NCBI GenBank assembly: GCA_001931535.1
Contig: CP016211.1
Span: 15,205,501 to 15,269,500 of the forward strand
DNA from: Minicystis rosea
GTDB taxonomy: Bacteria > Myxococcota_A > Polyangia > Polyangiales > Polyangiaceae
DNA length: 64,000 bases
Reading direction: 5' to 3'
Each line of letters starts with the position of its first letter. Position 1 is the first letter of the stretch. Under the pieces are notes generated by a model. It did not search any database. It had not been told where the DNA came from and saw nothing but the letters and a program-made list of their open reading frames with translations. Of this stretch, positions 54,691 through 64,000 are shown piece after piece. A program made the position numbers and the translations under genes.

Positions 54691-56766
54691 ATGTCGCTGC
54701 ACAGGCTCGGTTCGACATCGCTAGGTATTCTTGGGATCCTCACCTTCGCCGGCGCCTGTGGGACCGCTCCTTCGCCGCCCGCGACCACCGCACCGCCGGT
54801 TGTATCCACGGCGCCTGCGCTCTCCAATGCGCCCACGGCACGCGCGGACGTGCCGGCAGCGCCCGGTGTGGGTGAGCCGCGCGCGCTGCTTCCGGGCGCC
54901 GATGCTCCCCAAGGGGAGAAGCTGCGTTTGATCGCCGCCGCCTTCGGGAGCGCGGGTGTCGGGACGCTCGTCGGGTTCGACGGTGCTTGCCGGCTCGCGG
55001 GGCCGGTGGATGCGGGCTGCACGTTCTTTCGTTTCCTGTCCCGGCGAAATGGCGGCTCGGCCCTCGCCCCGAGCGGGCCCATCGTCGCCGCACCGGCGAA
55101 GTGGAGCAGCCTCGATGCGGCCGGCGCCGGCTTCCTCGCCGCGCGCGGGAAGCCCCTCCGCATCGATCGCCTCGACGATCGCGGCCGCGCCGAGACCCTG
55201 TTCGAAGACGACGACTTTCGCGCCGAGGTCGAGCACGTCGTCGAAATCGACGGCGGCCTCGCCGTCGTATCCATCGATGGTGGACGACGATTGACGATGA
55301 CGACCCTTCTGCGCGGCGCGGACGGTCGATATGCGCGCGGCGCGACCGTGCCTTTGCCGATGAGCGCCGTCAACCCCGACAATGCTCCTTTTGCCACCGC
55401 GCGCACCCTCTCGGCCCCACTCGTGAGCCGGAGCTTCGATGTCCTCTCGGCCTCTCCCGAGACAGGCAAAGGCCTGATCCTGGCGGTGATTCGCCTCGTC
55501 CTGCCCGCGAGCGTGCCGCCGAGCAAAGCTCATGTGCCCATCGGGCTCCAAGACGGCGTGCGCCGGTCGCTCGTCGTCATGCACGTCAGGCCCGATGGCA
55601 AGGTCGCCCGCGAGATCGATTTGGGCCGCTTCGACGCGCCTGGATACACGCTCTCGCGACAGCCGGGAGGTGGCTATTCGGTTCACCAAAGCGTGCTCGA
55701 TGCCAAGCTCTCGGTGGGGAAGGGGAAGGCGGAGCCCCATGTCGACGTGCCGGCCGGCACCGTCCCCGCATGGGCGCTCGAGCAGGTGAAGGCTGCGGCC
55801 TTCGATGTCAGTGCACGTGAAGGTGTGGTGATCGCAGGCGACGCCACGGGGCGCGCCTTTGCAGTGCCCATCGACCCTGCGGGCGCGCCCGTAGGGACAC
55901 CGACGCTCCTCGATCGCAAGGACCGAGCGCTCTCCGCCCCTTCGGCGCAGCTCGCGCGCACGAGCTCCGGATGGGTGCTCGCGGACGGCGCCGGCCTCAT
56001 GGTGCTCACGGGTCCTTCGGCTGGAACGATGGTCGATCGCACCAAGGACGAACAGGGCAGCCCAACGGTGGTGATCGCGCGCGGTCAACAGGTCGAAGCG
56101 CTCTTCCTCGCGAGCGCCTCCGATGCGGATCTCACTGCCGCCGGCGTCGCGCGCCCCGCGCATCGCGGGCCGGTCGTGCATCGCTTCCTGGCGCGCTTGC
56201 CCGAAGGCCGCGGCGCGCCGTCGATCGAGCCCACGCGCCTGCTCGCGGACTTCTACACGCAAAGCCCCGATGGTCGCACCGTCGCGCGCGTCCACGAGCC
56301 CACGGTCATCGCCGCCGACGGCGCCGGTGGCATCGTGGTGAGCGGCTATGCCGAGGACGGGGCACCCATCTTTGCGCGCCGCAGCCCAGATGGCGTGTGG
56401 AGCAAGCCAATCACCTTCAAAGGGGGGGCCCCGTTCGCCGCCGCCGGTCTCGGCTTCGGCGTCACCTTCGACACCTGGCAACCCGATACGGGGCCGCTCA
56501 TGGTCCGCTTTGGAGACGACGGATCGATGACCGAAGTACCGAGCAAGATCGAGCGCTCGATCGTAGGGCCCATCCTCGGTGGACGCTTCGTCGTCGGCCC
56601 GGCGCACACCGTGTTTCCGCTCCCCGAAGCGCTCACTCCATCGATCCTCGATCGGTGCCGCTTCGCGCTGGCCACCGGCCCACGCGCCGTCACTCTGCTC
56701 TGCCAGGAACCGGCTTCAGCCGAGAAGGCCGGCCTTCGCGCGGTCTCGCGTGTCGTGCATCATTGA
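54691..56766 (+). CDS. Large lipoprotein of unknown function
   Basis: The product has 691 residues. ATG 54691 gives a short signal peptide ending TFAGAC (Cys23), then a Pro/Thr/Ala-rich linker (to about residue 60). The mature part is beta-rich with repeated phrases like VVEIDGGLAVVSIDGGRRL, SGWVLADGAGLMVLTGPSAG and IAADGAGGIVVSGYAEDGAP, so a propeller-like fold is plausible. It shows the same overall plan as the 1021-residue lipoprotein at 44.6 kb. Two hairpins follow the stop. Confidence 0.75.
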   Translation: MSLHRLGSTSLGILGILTFAGACGTAPSPPATTAPPVVSTAPALSNAPTARADVPAAPGVGEPRALLPGADAPQGEKLRLIAAAFGSAGVGTLVGFDGACRLAGPVDAGCTFFRFLSRRNGGSALAPSGPIVAAPAKWSSLDAAGAGFLAARGKPLRIDRLDDRGRAETLFEDDDFRAEVEHVVEIDGGLAVVSIDGGRRLTMTTLLRGADGRYARGATVPLPMSAVNPDNAPFATARTLSAPLVSRSFDVLSASPETGKGLILAVIRLVLPASVPPSKAHVPIGLQDGVRRSLVVMHVRPDGKVAREIDLGRFDAPGYTLSRQPGGGYSVHQSVLDAKLSVGKGKAEPHVDVPAGTVPAWALEQVKAAAFDVSAREGVVIAGDATGRAFAVPIDPAGAPVGTPTLLDRKDRALSAPSAQLARTSSGWVLADGAGLMVLTGPSAGTMVDRTKDEQGSPTVVIARGQQVEALFLASASDADLTAAGVARPAHRGPVVHRFLARLPEGRGAPSIEPTRLLADFYTQSPDGRTVARVHEPTVIAADGAGGIVVSGYAEDGAPIFARRSPDGVWSKPITFKGGAPFAAAGLGFGVTFDTWQPDTGPLMVRFGDDGSMTEVPSKIERSIVGPILGGRFVVGPAHTVFPLPEALTPSILDRCRFALATGPRAVTLLCQEPASAEKAGLRAVSRVVHH

Positions 56767-56803
56767 TCTCGTCGACTTCGATCGCGCCGCGTTCAAAAGA
56801 AGA

Positions 56804-56876
56804 GGGCTTGTGCTCCCGGGGGGAACCAAGCCCATTCGTGCTTCGGTCGATGGCCCGTCGCTGCGGGCGGGCCATC
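56804..56876. terminator. Two hairpins between convergent genes
   Basis: GGGCTTG (56804-56810) pairs with CAAGCCC (56827-56833), and GATGGCCCG (56849-56857) pairs with CGGGCCATC (56868-56876). They lie between the stops of the plus-strand lipoprotein and the minus-strand SDR and probably serve as a two-way terminator. No long T-tract is present. Confidence 0.6.
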
Positions 56877-56921
56877 ACCGATGTTGCCAGTCGTGAAAGC
56901 GCGTATTGGGTGACCCGTGTG

Positions 56922-57629
56922 TCACCAGGGGAGGCGATCACCCATGTGGATGAAGGAGCCGGTGGGGCCGTCGGCGGGGAGCGTCGCGAGCGCGACGGCC
57001 GTCTTGGCGCCGTCGACGATCTCCATGGGAGCAGCGTCGCTGCCGAGATCCGTCTTCACCCAACCGGGGTGGGCGGAGTTCACCTTCACGTTCGTCCCAC
57101 GCAGGCGGTGCGCGAGCGCGACGGTGAAGCCGTTGAGCGCCGCCTTCGAGGTCGTGTACGCCGGGTTGACGAAGTCACCGAACATATCGGTGGTGGTGAT
57201 GGTGCCGAGCGAGCCGAGGATGCTCGAGTGGTTCACGATGCGGCCCGCGGGGCTCTGCTTGATGAGCGGCAGGAGCGCATACGTCACCGCGACGACGCCG
57301 AAGAGGTTGGCCTCCAAGGTGCGGCGGAAGGTGCCGAGATCGTCATTCATCCACTCGGCGACGCCGGCGTTGTTCACCAGCACGTCGAGGCGGCCGAACT
57401 TCTCCTGGAAGAAGGCGGGGAGACGGTCGACGTCCGCCTGCGAAGAGACATCGACCTTCACGAAGTGGGCATCGATGTCCTCGCCCTTGAGCTTCTCCAC
57501 GGCGGCGTTGCCCTTGGCCTCGTCGCGGGCGCCGAGGACGACGGTGAGGCCTTTCTTGCCGAGCTGACGGGCAATCTCGAGGCCGAGGCCCTTGTTCGCG
57601 CCCGTGATGAAAGCGACAGTCTTGCTCAC
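56922..57629 (-). CDS. Short-chain dehydrogenase/reductase, carbonyl-reductase-like
   Basis: The product has 235 residues. GTG 57629 is chosen: AAGGAG lies just upstream and the sequence VSKTVAFITGANKGLGLEIA begins there. TGANKGLG is the cofactor motif as in carbonyl reductases, LVNNAGVAEW the NNAG motif, and the active site includes NHSSILGSL with YTTSKAAL (YxxxK). C-terminal SAHPGWVKTDLGSDAA matches this subgroup too. Probably NADPH-dependent; the substrate is unknown. Confidence 0.93.
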   Translation of the reverse strand: MSKTVAFITGANKGLGLEIARQLGKKGLTVVLGARDEAKGNAAVEKLKGEDIDAHFVKVDVSSQADVDRLPAFFQEKFGRLDVLVNNAGVAEWMNDDLGTFRRTLEANLFGVVAVTYALLPLIKQSPAGRIVNHSSILGSLGTITTTDMFGDFVNPAYTTSKAALNGFTVALAHRLRGTNVKVNSAHPGWVKTDLGSDAAPMEIVDGAKTAVALATLPADGPTGSFIHMGDRLPW

Positions 57630-58080
57630 GCTGGCTCCTTCCGACCATGCCACCAGGCACGGTGCTGGGGTGGCGCTACGTAAACACGACTTACGGCCCG
57701 GTCAATCCTCGGCCGCACACCGTGTTCGTCATACTCCCGGAGAGGCCGCGTGAAATCACGCTTGCTGCGAATGCGAATGTCTTGCGCGGAGAGGGAGCGA
57801 GGCGAAGCGGCGCCCTCCCTCGCTGGGACGCGTCTGTCGTCGCAGGATTGTCATCGAGCTTGCAGACCGGGGGCGTCAACGAATCTCGGTCAGCATGTGT
57901 CGAGCATGCTTTGCCGTCGGACGATGTATATGTCGTGCCGAATCCGAGCAGGCCAATGGAGAGGTCTCGATTGCCGTGCTCGGTGGAATTGTCGTCCAGC
58001 CTCGCGATTGCAGGCTGGACGAGAGTGGGTTTGGTGGGGTGGAGGCTTTGCGTGGCCCGAGCGTGAATGTCGAGCAGCTT
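57630..58080. other. Noncoding gap
   Basis: 451 bp between the SDR start and the ATPase stop. No convincing start/ribosome-site pair or domain is present in any frame. It must contain the promoter of the SDR gene; no clear match to consensus elements was found. Confidence 0.5.
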
Positions 58081-58098
58081 GGGGCCGCTTGCGGCCCC
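58081..58098. terminator. GC hairpin identical to that at 38592
   Basis: GGGGCCGC-TT-GCGGCCCC, 8 bp before the stop-codon position (58107) of the minus-strand ATPase gene, that is, directly downstream in the direction of transcription. The spacing and sequence match the hairpin after the protease gene at 38617. Confidence 0.6.
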
Positions 58099-58106
58099 AT
58101 TGCGAA

Positions 58107-59159
58107 TCAGTGCATCACCGCGGCGTCGCCCTGGTGCAGCTCGACGGCGCTCGAGCCGGGCATGCGGCGGAGGGCCATCACTTCGTTGACGTCACAGCCC
58201 ATCGCCACGCTCGGCGAGGCCGTGGTCACGATCCATTGCACGCGCGGGAGCGCGCGGCGGAGGAGGCTGGGAAGCTCCTTTTGCGAGCGCGGATCCTGCT
58301 CGACCTCGAGATCGTCGATGAGCACCACGCCCTCGCCTTCGCGCGGATCGCGCCCGGGATACGCGGCGGCGAGCGCGCGCAGCGGGAGCGCGGCGAAGGC
58401 CACGCGATGGCGCAGGCTGCGCGGGAGATCGTCGAGCTCGACCTCGCGACCTTCGTAGGCGAAGAGAGGCTCGAGCCGCGCCGGGCTCGGGCCCAAGTAG
58501 GTGGCGCCCGATCCATCGAGCAGCACGTCGAGCGCCTCGCGCACCGCGTGATCGAGCGCGGTCGCGCGCGCGGCCTGCGCGCCGCCGGTGGTGCGCGCGA
58601 GCGCGGCTTGAATGCCGGAGAGCGAGAGCACCTGTTTCGTCTCTCGGGCCAGATCGGCGCGCGCCGGATCGTCGAAGACGGCGCTGCTCCGCACGTCGTA
58701 GCGGAGGATGGTGCGGTCCGGCGCGGACAGGAGCACGGGCGTCCGCGAGAACCAGCGCGCCCCCGAGAACGAGACCATGACGAAGCCGTTCTCGTGCGCG
58801 CGTCGATCGAAGAGCGCCTGCTCGCGACGGCGGATGATGGCGGCGTCCTCGCGCTCGCCTTCGAGCTTGGCGTTCGGGCTGCTCACGCGCAGCGGGTGCG
58901 GGCGCAGGGGATCGTCGTCACCGAGGAACCAGTCTGCCACCACGAACGGCGGAGCCGCGTCCGGGCTCGACGCTGCGCCCTGCGCCACCGCATGACCCGG
59001 TCGGGTCGCGGCGACGGCGGAGAGCAGCGATGTCTTGCCCACGCCTTCTCCACCAAAGAGAACGACCAGCCGGCGCGGCGCGCCGGTGCGATCGTTCATG
59101 TTCAGCAACATGCCGTCGAAGCCGACGGCGCCGCCAAGATAGAGGTGCGAGAGGAGCAC
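58107..59159 (-). CDS. P-loop ATPase of unknown function
   Basis: The product has 350 residues from GTG 59159; a weaker option is the ATG of MLLNMNDR 48 bp in. The start VLLSHLYLGGAVGFDGMLLN and the Walker A LFGGEGVGKTSLL (Lys42) suggest an ABC/AAA-type AAA-domain fold (AAA_15/ATP-binding-like) in which a small target-recognition strand precedes the P-loop. Walker B is GEGVVLIDDLEVEQ, followed by VQWIVTTASPSVAMGC (sensor-like Thr). I believe it belongs to a group seen repeatedly in myxobacteria, without known function. No partner gene is adjacent. Confidence 0.8.
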   Translation of the reverse strand: MLLSHLYLGGAVGFDGMLLNMNDRTGAPRRLVVLFGGEGVGKTSLLSAVAATRPGHAVAQGAASSPDAAPPFVVADWFLGDDDPLRPHPLRVSSPNAKLEGEREDAAIIRRREQALFDRRAHENGFVMVSFSGARWFSRTPVLLSAPDRTILRYDVRSSAVFDDPARADLARETKQVLSLSGIQAALARTTGGAQAARATALDHAVREALDVLLDGSGATYLGPSPARLEPLFAYEGREVELDDLPRSLRHRVAFAALPLRALAAAYPGRDPREGEGVVLIDDLEVEQDPRSQKELPSLLRRALPRVQWIVTTASPSVAMGCDVNEVMALRRMPGSSAVELHQGDAAVMH

Positions 59160-59446
59160 GCTCGCAGCGTAGCCGAGGCAGGGCAGAGATGCTGCGGTCG
59201 TCGATGGGTCTCGTAACGTCCGATGATGTGCGGCGCACCGAGGACGGGATAGCGGTGAAGGCGCGGTGTGTCGAAGGACACACGGCAATGATAAGGACGT
59301 GCCATGTGTGCGTGTGCGCCGTGACGTGAGACCTTCTCACGACGTGACGGCGCAAGCCGCCGTCGCGCCCGCGCGGCGCGACGAGATGGACGGCGCGGTG
59401 GTTCGAGGTGTGGGAATCCACGGGTATTGCCCGCGGAGAGAGAGCT

Positions 59447-61927
59447 TCAGTAGCTCACGCAGGAGATCATCGTGATCGACGAAGGCGTCGGAGCGCCGGC
59501 GCCGACGAAGCGCAGCAGGCGCTTCTCGTTTTCCGGGCAGCTCGCGACCACGGCCGGATCGCCGAGCGACGGGGTGACCGACGCATCGACGTAGCACCAC
59601 CCATCGACCGGTTTACCGTCGAACGTCGGCTCCGCGGAAGGATCGCACTGGCATGCGCCGAGCTCGCTCGCGATGGGCGCGCACCCGCGCGGCCCCTCGA
59701 GCTGGGGGATCTCGCAGGCGCAATCGGCGCCCTGTGCCTTGGCCGCGACGCTCTCGAGCACGGCATCACGCACCGCTGCATGCTCCGCCGTCACCGCGAT
59801 GCGTCCGGGCTGCGATGCACAGAACGCGTCGCACGCTTCTCCCTGCAGCCCATTGGTCTTCTGGGCCTCGATGATGGCGCACGCCACTCGACCTTGGGCA
59901 TCGGGCGAGAGCTGCCGTGACAAGCACCCGCCGGTGACGATGGGCGCCAGCCGGTCGACGAGCGCTTGGATCACGGGCCGATAGCCGAACGTCGGCTGGC
60001 TCGGATCCTCGATTTGCACCGGGCAAATCGAGCCCGCGATGCCCTGGGCGCCGAGCGCCTTCACGAGCGCGAGCTGGCGGATGCCGGGGTACGCTTTGGC
60101 GCGCGTCTGCTTGGTGCGCGTGCTCGGATCGCCCGGCACCACCGGCTCGCACAGCGGGTTGTCGTTCTGTGGATCGTTGCAATCGCACGAGCCCGGGAGG
60201 CTCGTGCAGTCCCGCGGCTCCGGCAGATCGAAGATGCACGCATACTGGAGATCGTCCGCCGCCACCTGCACACCGTTCTGGGTGCCGGGCGTGTACTCGT
60301 GACCGTTGATCGGATTCGGCCCCGGCCCCGGGGCGTTCGACGGCGGCGCGAGGGCGGCGCCGGTGATCGGATGGACGCCCGTGCGCGGCGCCGCCGACTC
60401 GATCATCAGCGGATCGACCGGCGGTACGTAATTCGTCGGATCGCCGATCACGTAATTCCACGTCGAGTGACCGTTGCTGTCGAGCTTGCTCATCTCGCTG
60501 TTGTTTTTCAGCCCCTTCTCGGGCTGCTGCGGATCGCGCGCCAGATCCTGCCAGGGGACGCCGACGATGTACGTGAGGAGCACCATGCTCGGATCGCGCG
60601 TCGTCGTGTCGCCGTCGGTGAGATCGAGATCTGCGAAGATCGGATTCGGCACCATGTTGCCATCGCGGGTCGGCACGAGCGGTTGCGTCAGGCCCGTCAC
60701 GTAGCGATCGAGCGGATAAAGGAAGTCGATGCCGAACCTGCGCTTCTGATCCCAGCAGCGCAGGTTGATGTCGTCGGTCTTCGCGTCGAGCGACCCCGTA
60801 CAATTCGGATCCGGCGGGCAGCCCGTCTGATCCTGGCCGCAGGAGCGGCAGCACGTGTCATTGGGGTTCGTCGCGCACTCGCTGCGCGCCTTGGGCAGAT
60901 AGAAGTTCTTGTTCGGGTTCATCGGATCGCGCGCCTGCGCGGCGAACCAGAACTGGCCGAACTCTTTGATGGAGCAATCGTTCTCGTCCGTCAGGCCGAT
61001 GATGGCGAGGACCGAGCTCGGCCTGAGGAAGTCTTTGCGCTGTTGGAGCAGCACGTTGTCCACGCCCTTGGGCGTGGCCCGGAACGTCGCGGGATCGAGC
61101 TCGAGGGTATCGTAGGGATCGGGATCGACGAGGAATCGATACCAACCCTCGAGCGACGCCTCGAAGCCGCAGCCGATCTGCCCGGCGCCGGTCACCAGGT
61201 CTTTGAGCGACGGCACGAGCCCGGGTGTGCCCGTCGTCACGGCGCCCGTCGACGTATCGATCGTCAACGTACCGATGCTCGACTCTCCGGGCGGCGTCGC
61301 TTTGCCTAGCGGATCCCACGCGAGGAACCCCTTGCCCTGATAGCTCGGGACGCTGCCTCCGGCGCAGGGATCGAGCCTCGTGATGAGGTGCCCGTGATCG
61401 TCGTTGCTGGTGTTCGTCACGCCGCCGGGGCACGAGAACGTCTCCGCGCCACCACAGTTGTCGGAGCCGTGCCCGCCGATGCTCGACGTGACGACGCCGA
61501 TGTGGATGTCGTTGAAGGGCGGGAAGATTCGATGCGCGCCGGCCTGACAAGCTTCGGCCGGGCCTGTTGGCTGCATCGGGATCGCGGCGCCGCCGTCGTC
61601 CACGCACGGCGGATTCACGAGGCCGCGGACGAGATCGGGGAGGGTGGCCGAGAGGACCTGCGCCTTGTCGGCCATCGATCGCGAGTTGTCGATCATCAAC
61701 AACACATCGATCTTGTCGGCCTTGCCCGCGCGAATTCCCACGGGCGGCTGGTAGGTCACGCCGGCGTCGTGCTGTGGTTTGCCTCCTGTCCCCGCGTCCG
61801 TTCCGGCATCGACATGGGTTACGTCGCCGCCGCAGCCCGCGGCGAGCGTCGTCATCATGGTTACCGCGGTTGTCAGCATCGCCTGTCGCGGGTCGCTCGA
61901 CCCGGCGGCCCCTCGCCGTTTCATCAT
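59447..61927 (-). CDS. VWA-domain lipoprotein
   Basis: The product has 826 residues. GGAGGTGGGAG stands ahead of the double ATG at 61927. The signal peptide ends TTLAAGC (Cys32), then an Asp/Gly/Thr linker. Residues 74-90 (IDVLLMIDNSRSMADKAQVL) are the VWA MIDAS strand with Asp80-x-Ser82-x-Ser84, so metal-dependent binding to a protein partner is likely. Many Cys pairs follow (CCRSCGQDQTGC, CDCNDPQNDNPLC, CACEIPQLEGPRGC). Such proteins are surface-exposed and numerous in Polyangiales. The real partner is unknown. Confidence 0.85.
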   Translation of the reverse strand: MMKRRGAAGSSDPRQAMLTTAVTMMTTLAAGCGGDVTHVDAGTDAGTGGKPQHDAGVTYQPPVGIRAGKADKIDVLLMIDNSRSMADKAQVLSATLPDLVRGLVNPPCVDDGGAAIPMQPTGPAEACQAGAHRIFPPFNDIHIGVVTSSIGGHGSDNCGGAETFSCPGGVTNTSNDDHGHLITRLDPCAGGSVPSYQGKGFLAWDPLGKATPPGESSIGTLTIDTSTGAVTTGTPGLVPSLKDLVTGAGQIGCGFEASLEGWYRFLVDPDPYDTLELDPATFRATPKGVDNVLLQQRKDFLRPSSVLAIIGLTDENDCSIKEFGQFWFAAQARDPMNPNKNFYLPKARSECATNPNDTCCRSCGQDQTGCPPDPNCTGSLDAKTDDINLRCWDQKRRFGIDFLYPLDRYVTGLTQPLVPTRDGNMVPNPIFADLDLTDGDTTTRDPSMVLLTYIVGVPWQDLARDPQQPEKGLKNNSEMSKLDSNGHSTWNYVIGDPTNYVPPVDPLMIESAAPRTGVHPITGAALAPPSNAPGPGPNPINGHEYTPGTQNGVQVAADDLQYACIFDLPEPRDCTSLPGSCDCNDPQNDNPLCEPVVPGDPSTRTKQTRAKAYPGIRQLALVKALGAQGIAGSICPVQIEDPSQPTFGYRPVIQALVDRLAPIVTGGCLSRQLSPDAQGRVACAIIEAQKTNGLQGEACDAFCASQPGRIAVTAEHAAVRDAVLESVAAKAQGADCACEIPQLEGPRGCAPIASELGACQCDPSAEPTFDGKPVDGWCYVDASVTPSLGDPAVVASCPENEKRLLRFVGAGAPTPSSITMISCVSY

Positions 61928-62144
61928 CTCCCACCTCCGTTCACGAAGAATGCGCCGCGCCCGAATGCGCCGCGCTCGTAGGCAAGCGACGGGCCGGCCT
62001 CGATGAACGGCATTTCCCTCCGCGCGCGCGATCGTGTTGCCGGCTTGTGCCAACCCGATGCGGCGCCGCGCCCGGTTTGAACGGCGTTGCTCCTGCGGCT
62101 CGGTGGTTTGCGTTCACGACGCGGGATGTCTGCTACGCTGCCGC

Positions 62145-62357
62145 ATGCCCACGAACCCTGCCGACGTGATCACCGACGCTGCGACCCGCGCCCGCAACAG
62201 CTGGGACGAGATCCAGACCGCTTATCGCGATGCCTCCGTTCGCGGTCGCGACACCTATGCCGCCATCGAGGAAGAGCATCGCCGAGCCGCGACCCGCTCC
62301 GCCGAGAGCTGGGCCGTGATCGAGGCCGCGGGGCGCGAAGGCGAAAAGCGCCGCTGA
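62145..62357 (+). CDS. Small helical protein
   Basis: The product has 70 residues with high Ala/Arg/Glu content (DAATRARNSWDEIQTAYRDA, then YAAIEEEHRRAATRSAESW), predicted to be one or two long helices with no signal peptide. Two similar stretches (SWDEIQTAYRDA, and SWAVIEAAGREG) hint at an internal repeat. Weak ribosome site and short length leave doubt, but codon structure favours a gene. Confidence 0.5.
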   Translation: MPTNPADVITDAATRARNSWDEIQTAYRDASVRGRDTYAAIEEEHRRAATRSAESWAVIEAAGREGEKRR

Positions 62358-62454
62358 TTCCGCGCTCTTCGTGATCGGGGCCGCGGCACCGCGCGCCCCG
62401 GTCGATTCACGCGCGCGCCCGCACGCGTCGTGATGATAGAGATCATCGTTCGTC

Positions 62455-64000
62455 ATGCGGCCCTCCGCGCTTCTCCGCACCTCGTCATCCCGCGCTTCCG
62501 TGCGTGACCTCACGCTCGTCACTGTCGCCCTCGGCGTCGCATTCGCGGCCTGCTCTTCGGACGGCGGGACGACGGGCACCGGCGGCTTCACGTCCGCGAG
62601 CAGCGGTGGCGCCGGCGGCGCGACGGTCAGCTCCAGCAGCAGCAGCGGTGGCGGCGGCATGGGGGGCAGCACGTCGTCCAGCGGCTCGGGGGGCGCCGAA
62701 GGGTGCGTGCCTTTCGCGATGGAGCCTTGTTATACGGGCCCTCTCGGAACGCAGGATATCGGCATCTGCAAAGGCGGTATGCACACCTGCAACGCCACCG
62801 GCATCGGATATGGCCCCTGCGTCGGTCAAATCATCCCCAAGACCGAGTCCTGCAACACGACCGACGACGATGACTGCAACGGCCTCGTGAACGACGGCTG
62901 CATCTGCACGCCTCTCGAAAAGGCCCCTTGCTACACCGGCCCGGTGGGCACGGAGGGTGTCGGCTCCTGCAAAGGCGGGACGAAGACCTGTGATTTGACC
63001 GGCAAGGCTTATGGCTCCTGCGTCGACGAGACCAAGCCTCGAGTCGACAACTGCGCCAGCGCCGCGGACGAGGACTGCGACGGTCAAACCCCACCTTGCA
63101 CGGGCACGCTCGTCTTCGGCAAGTCCTTGGGTGGCCTGCTCGACGAGGAGGGTTTGGCCATCGCGTCGGATCCGGCGAGCAACGTCATCGTCGGCGGCTA
63201 CACCATCGGCACCGTCGATTTCGGCTGCGGCGCCATGCCCGGCGGCACCAACGAAGGGGCTTTGGTCCTCAAGGTCGACCCGACGGGAGCGTGCTTGTGG
63301 AGCAAGCGATTCGATGATGGATCGCGCGTCACGGGCGTGGGCGCCGATCTCGATGGCAACGTCTATCTCACGGGGACGTTCACGGGCGCGCTCGATCTCG
63401 GCGGCGGCCCGATGCAGAGCGCGGGGCAGAGCGATGTGTTCTTCGCCAAGCTCGATTCCACCGGTGCTTTCGTGTGGGCGCGTCGCTTCGGCGACGGCGC
63501 GCCGCAGACGGCCACGGGGCTCACGGTCGATCCGCAGAGCAACCCCATCGGCGTCGGCTACTTCCAAGGCACCCTCGATTTTGGCGGCGGCGCCATGACG
63601 AGCGCCGGCGGCAACGACGTCTACTTGGTCAAGCTCGACACCGCCGGCACGCTGGTGTGGGCGAAGAGCTTCGGAGATGCGTCGAACCAAGTGGGCAACG
63701 CGGTGGCGGTCGACGAGGCTTACAATCCCATCATCACTGGATCGTTCTCTGGCACCGTCGACTTCGGGGGCGGCCCGCTCGCGAGCGCCGGCCTCGGAGA
63801 TGCGTTTGCCGCCCGCTTCGACTCCACCGGCAACCACGTTTGGAGCGCGCGTTGGGGCGACGCCAAGGATCAAGCCGGATATGCGGTGGCCGCCTATGGA
63901 TCGGGGGACGTCTACATCGCCGGTTCCTTCGACGGAACGCTCGACGTGGGCGGCGCCACCCATGTTTCGGCGGGCGGCCAGGATGCCTGGATCCTGGCGC
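62455..64000 (+). CDS. MopE-like, propeller-repeat lipoprotein (runs off the window)
   Basis: The open frame begins at ATG 62455 and has no stop before the window end (515 codons seen). The signal peptide ends VAFAAC (Cys33), with a Gly/Ser linker rich in Ser runs. Two modules then each read CYTGP-GT-GVGSCKGG, and NTTDDDDCNGLVNDGC is the MopE-type metal-binding motif. From about residue 215 come repeats of about 60-70 residues with VIVGGYTIGTVDFG, VYLTGTFTGALDLGG and PIITGSFSGTVDFGG, SBBP-type propeller blades. A surface protein, possibly metal-binding. Confidence 0.88.
   Translation, partial: MRPSALLRTSSSRASVRDLTLVTVALGVAFAACSSDGGTTGTGGFTSASSGGAGGATVSSSSSSGGGGMGGSTSSSGSGGAEGCVPFAMEPCYTGPLGTQDIGICKGGMHTCNATGIGYGPCVGQIIPKTESCNTTDDDDCNGLVNDGCICTPLEKAPCYTGPVGTEGVGSCKGGTKTCDLTGKAYGSCVDETKPRVDNCASAADEDCDGQTPPCTGTLVFGKSLGGLLDEEGLAIASDPASNVIVGGYTIGTVDFGCGAMPGGTNEGALVLKVDPTGACLWSKRFDDGSRVTGVGADLDGNVYLTGTFTGALDLGGGPMQSAGQSDVFFAKLDSTGAFVWARRFGDGAPQTATGLTVDPQSNPIGVGYFQGTLDFGGGAMTSAGGNDVYLVKLDTAGTLVWAKSFGDASNQVGNAVAVDEAYNPIITGSFSGTVDFGGGPLASAGLGDAFAARFDSTGNHVWSARWGDAKDQAGYAVAAYGSGDVYIAGSFDGTLDVGGATHVSAGGQDAWILA

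Overview
The window looks like chromosomal DNA of a large-genome, high-GC myxobacterium, probably order Polyangiales. The evidence is a very high third-position GC content, many lipoproteins with Gly/Ser-rich linkers after the lipobox, a MopE-type metal-motif surface protein, and a zinc-knuckle membrane protein (37.4-38.2 kb) of a kind I associate with this order. No rRNA, tRNA or CRISPR array was seen. These taxonomic statements come from pattern recognition, not from a search.

Region 1 (1-19.3 kb) is accessory and rearranged. Five same-strand copies of a composite repeat (a 38-bp unit present 1 to 3 times plus a body of about 147 bp) are scattered through it. There are also IS66 and IS5 remnants, a 162-bp MITE, and genes broken by these elements. 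Intact cargo includes a secreted-protein operon (a trypsin-like protease with an apparent frameshift, a large exported protein, and a lipoprotein with a full metzincin zinc signature), an epimerase/CoA-transferase pair with a divergent TetR regulator, an exported HExxH metallopeptidase, a WD40-like lipoprotein and an acyltransferase. The two half copies of the repeat at 224-340 and 12683-12759 share an 8-bp overlap, as if a 12.3-kb segment had landed inside one full copy.

Region 2 (19.3-31.7 kb) is almost all minus strand. It begins with a small lipoprotein, a decayed VgrG fragment and a broken Cys-rich protein. It continues with a tightly packed set: PP2C phosphatase, small Ala/Lys-rich protein, B12-type radical SAM protein, helical DNA-binding-like protein, RadA-like ATPase, Pro-rich protein and EF-hand/transglutaminase protein. 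Overlapping stops and starts, a strong terminator and a 98-bp direct repeat mark transcription units. Several features resemble a mobile-element or phage-derived module, but no integrase or capsid gene was recognised.

Region 3 (31.7-64 kb) is more ordinary chromosome: mfd, a LysR/SDR divergent pair, a secreted trypsin-like protease, a deoxyhypusine-synthase-like enzyme, a membrane TPR protein, large lipoproteins, uppP, an Lhr-type helicase, another SDR, a P-loop ATPase, a VWA lipoprotein and a MopE-like propeller lipoprotein that runs off the right edge. A six-unit tandem repeat lies upstream of the 1021-residue lipoprotein gene, and GC hairpins follow several stop codons.
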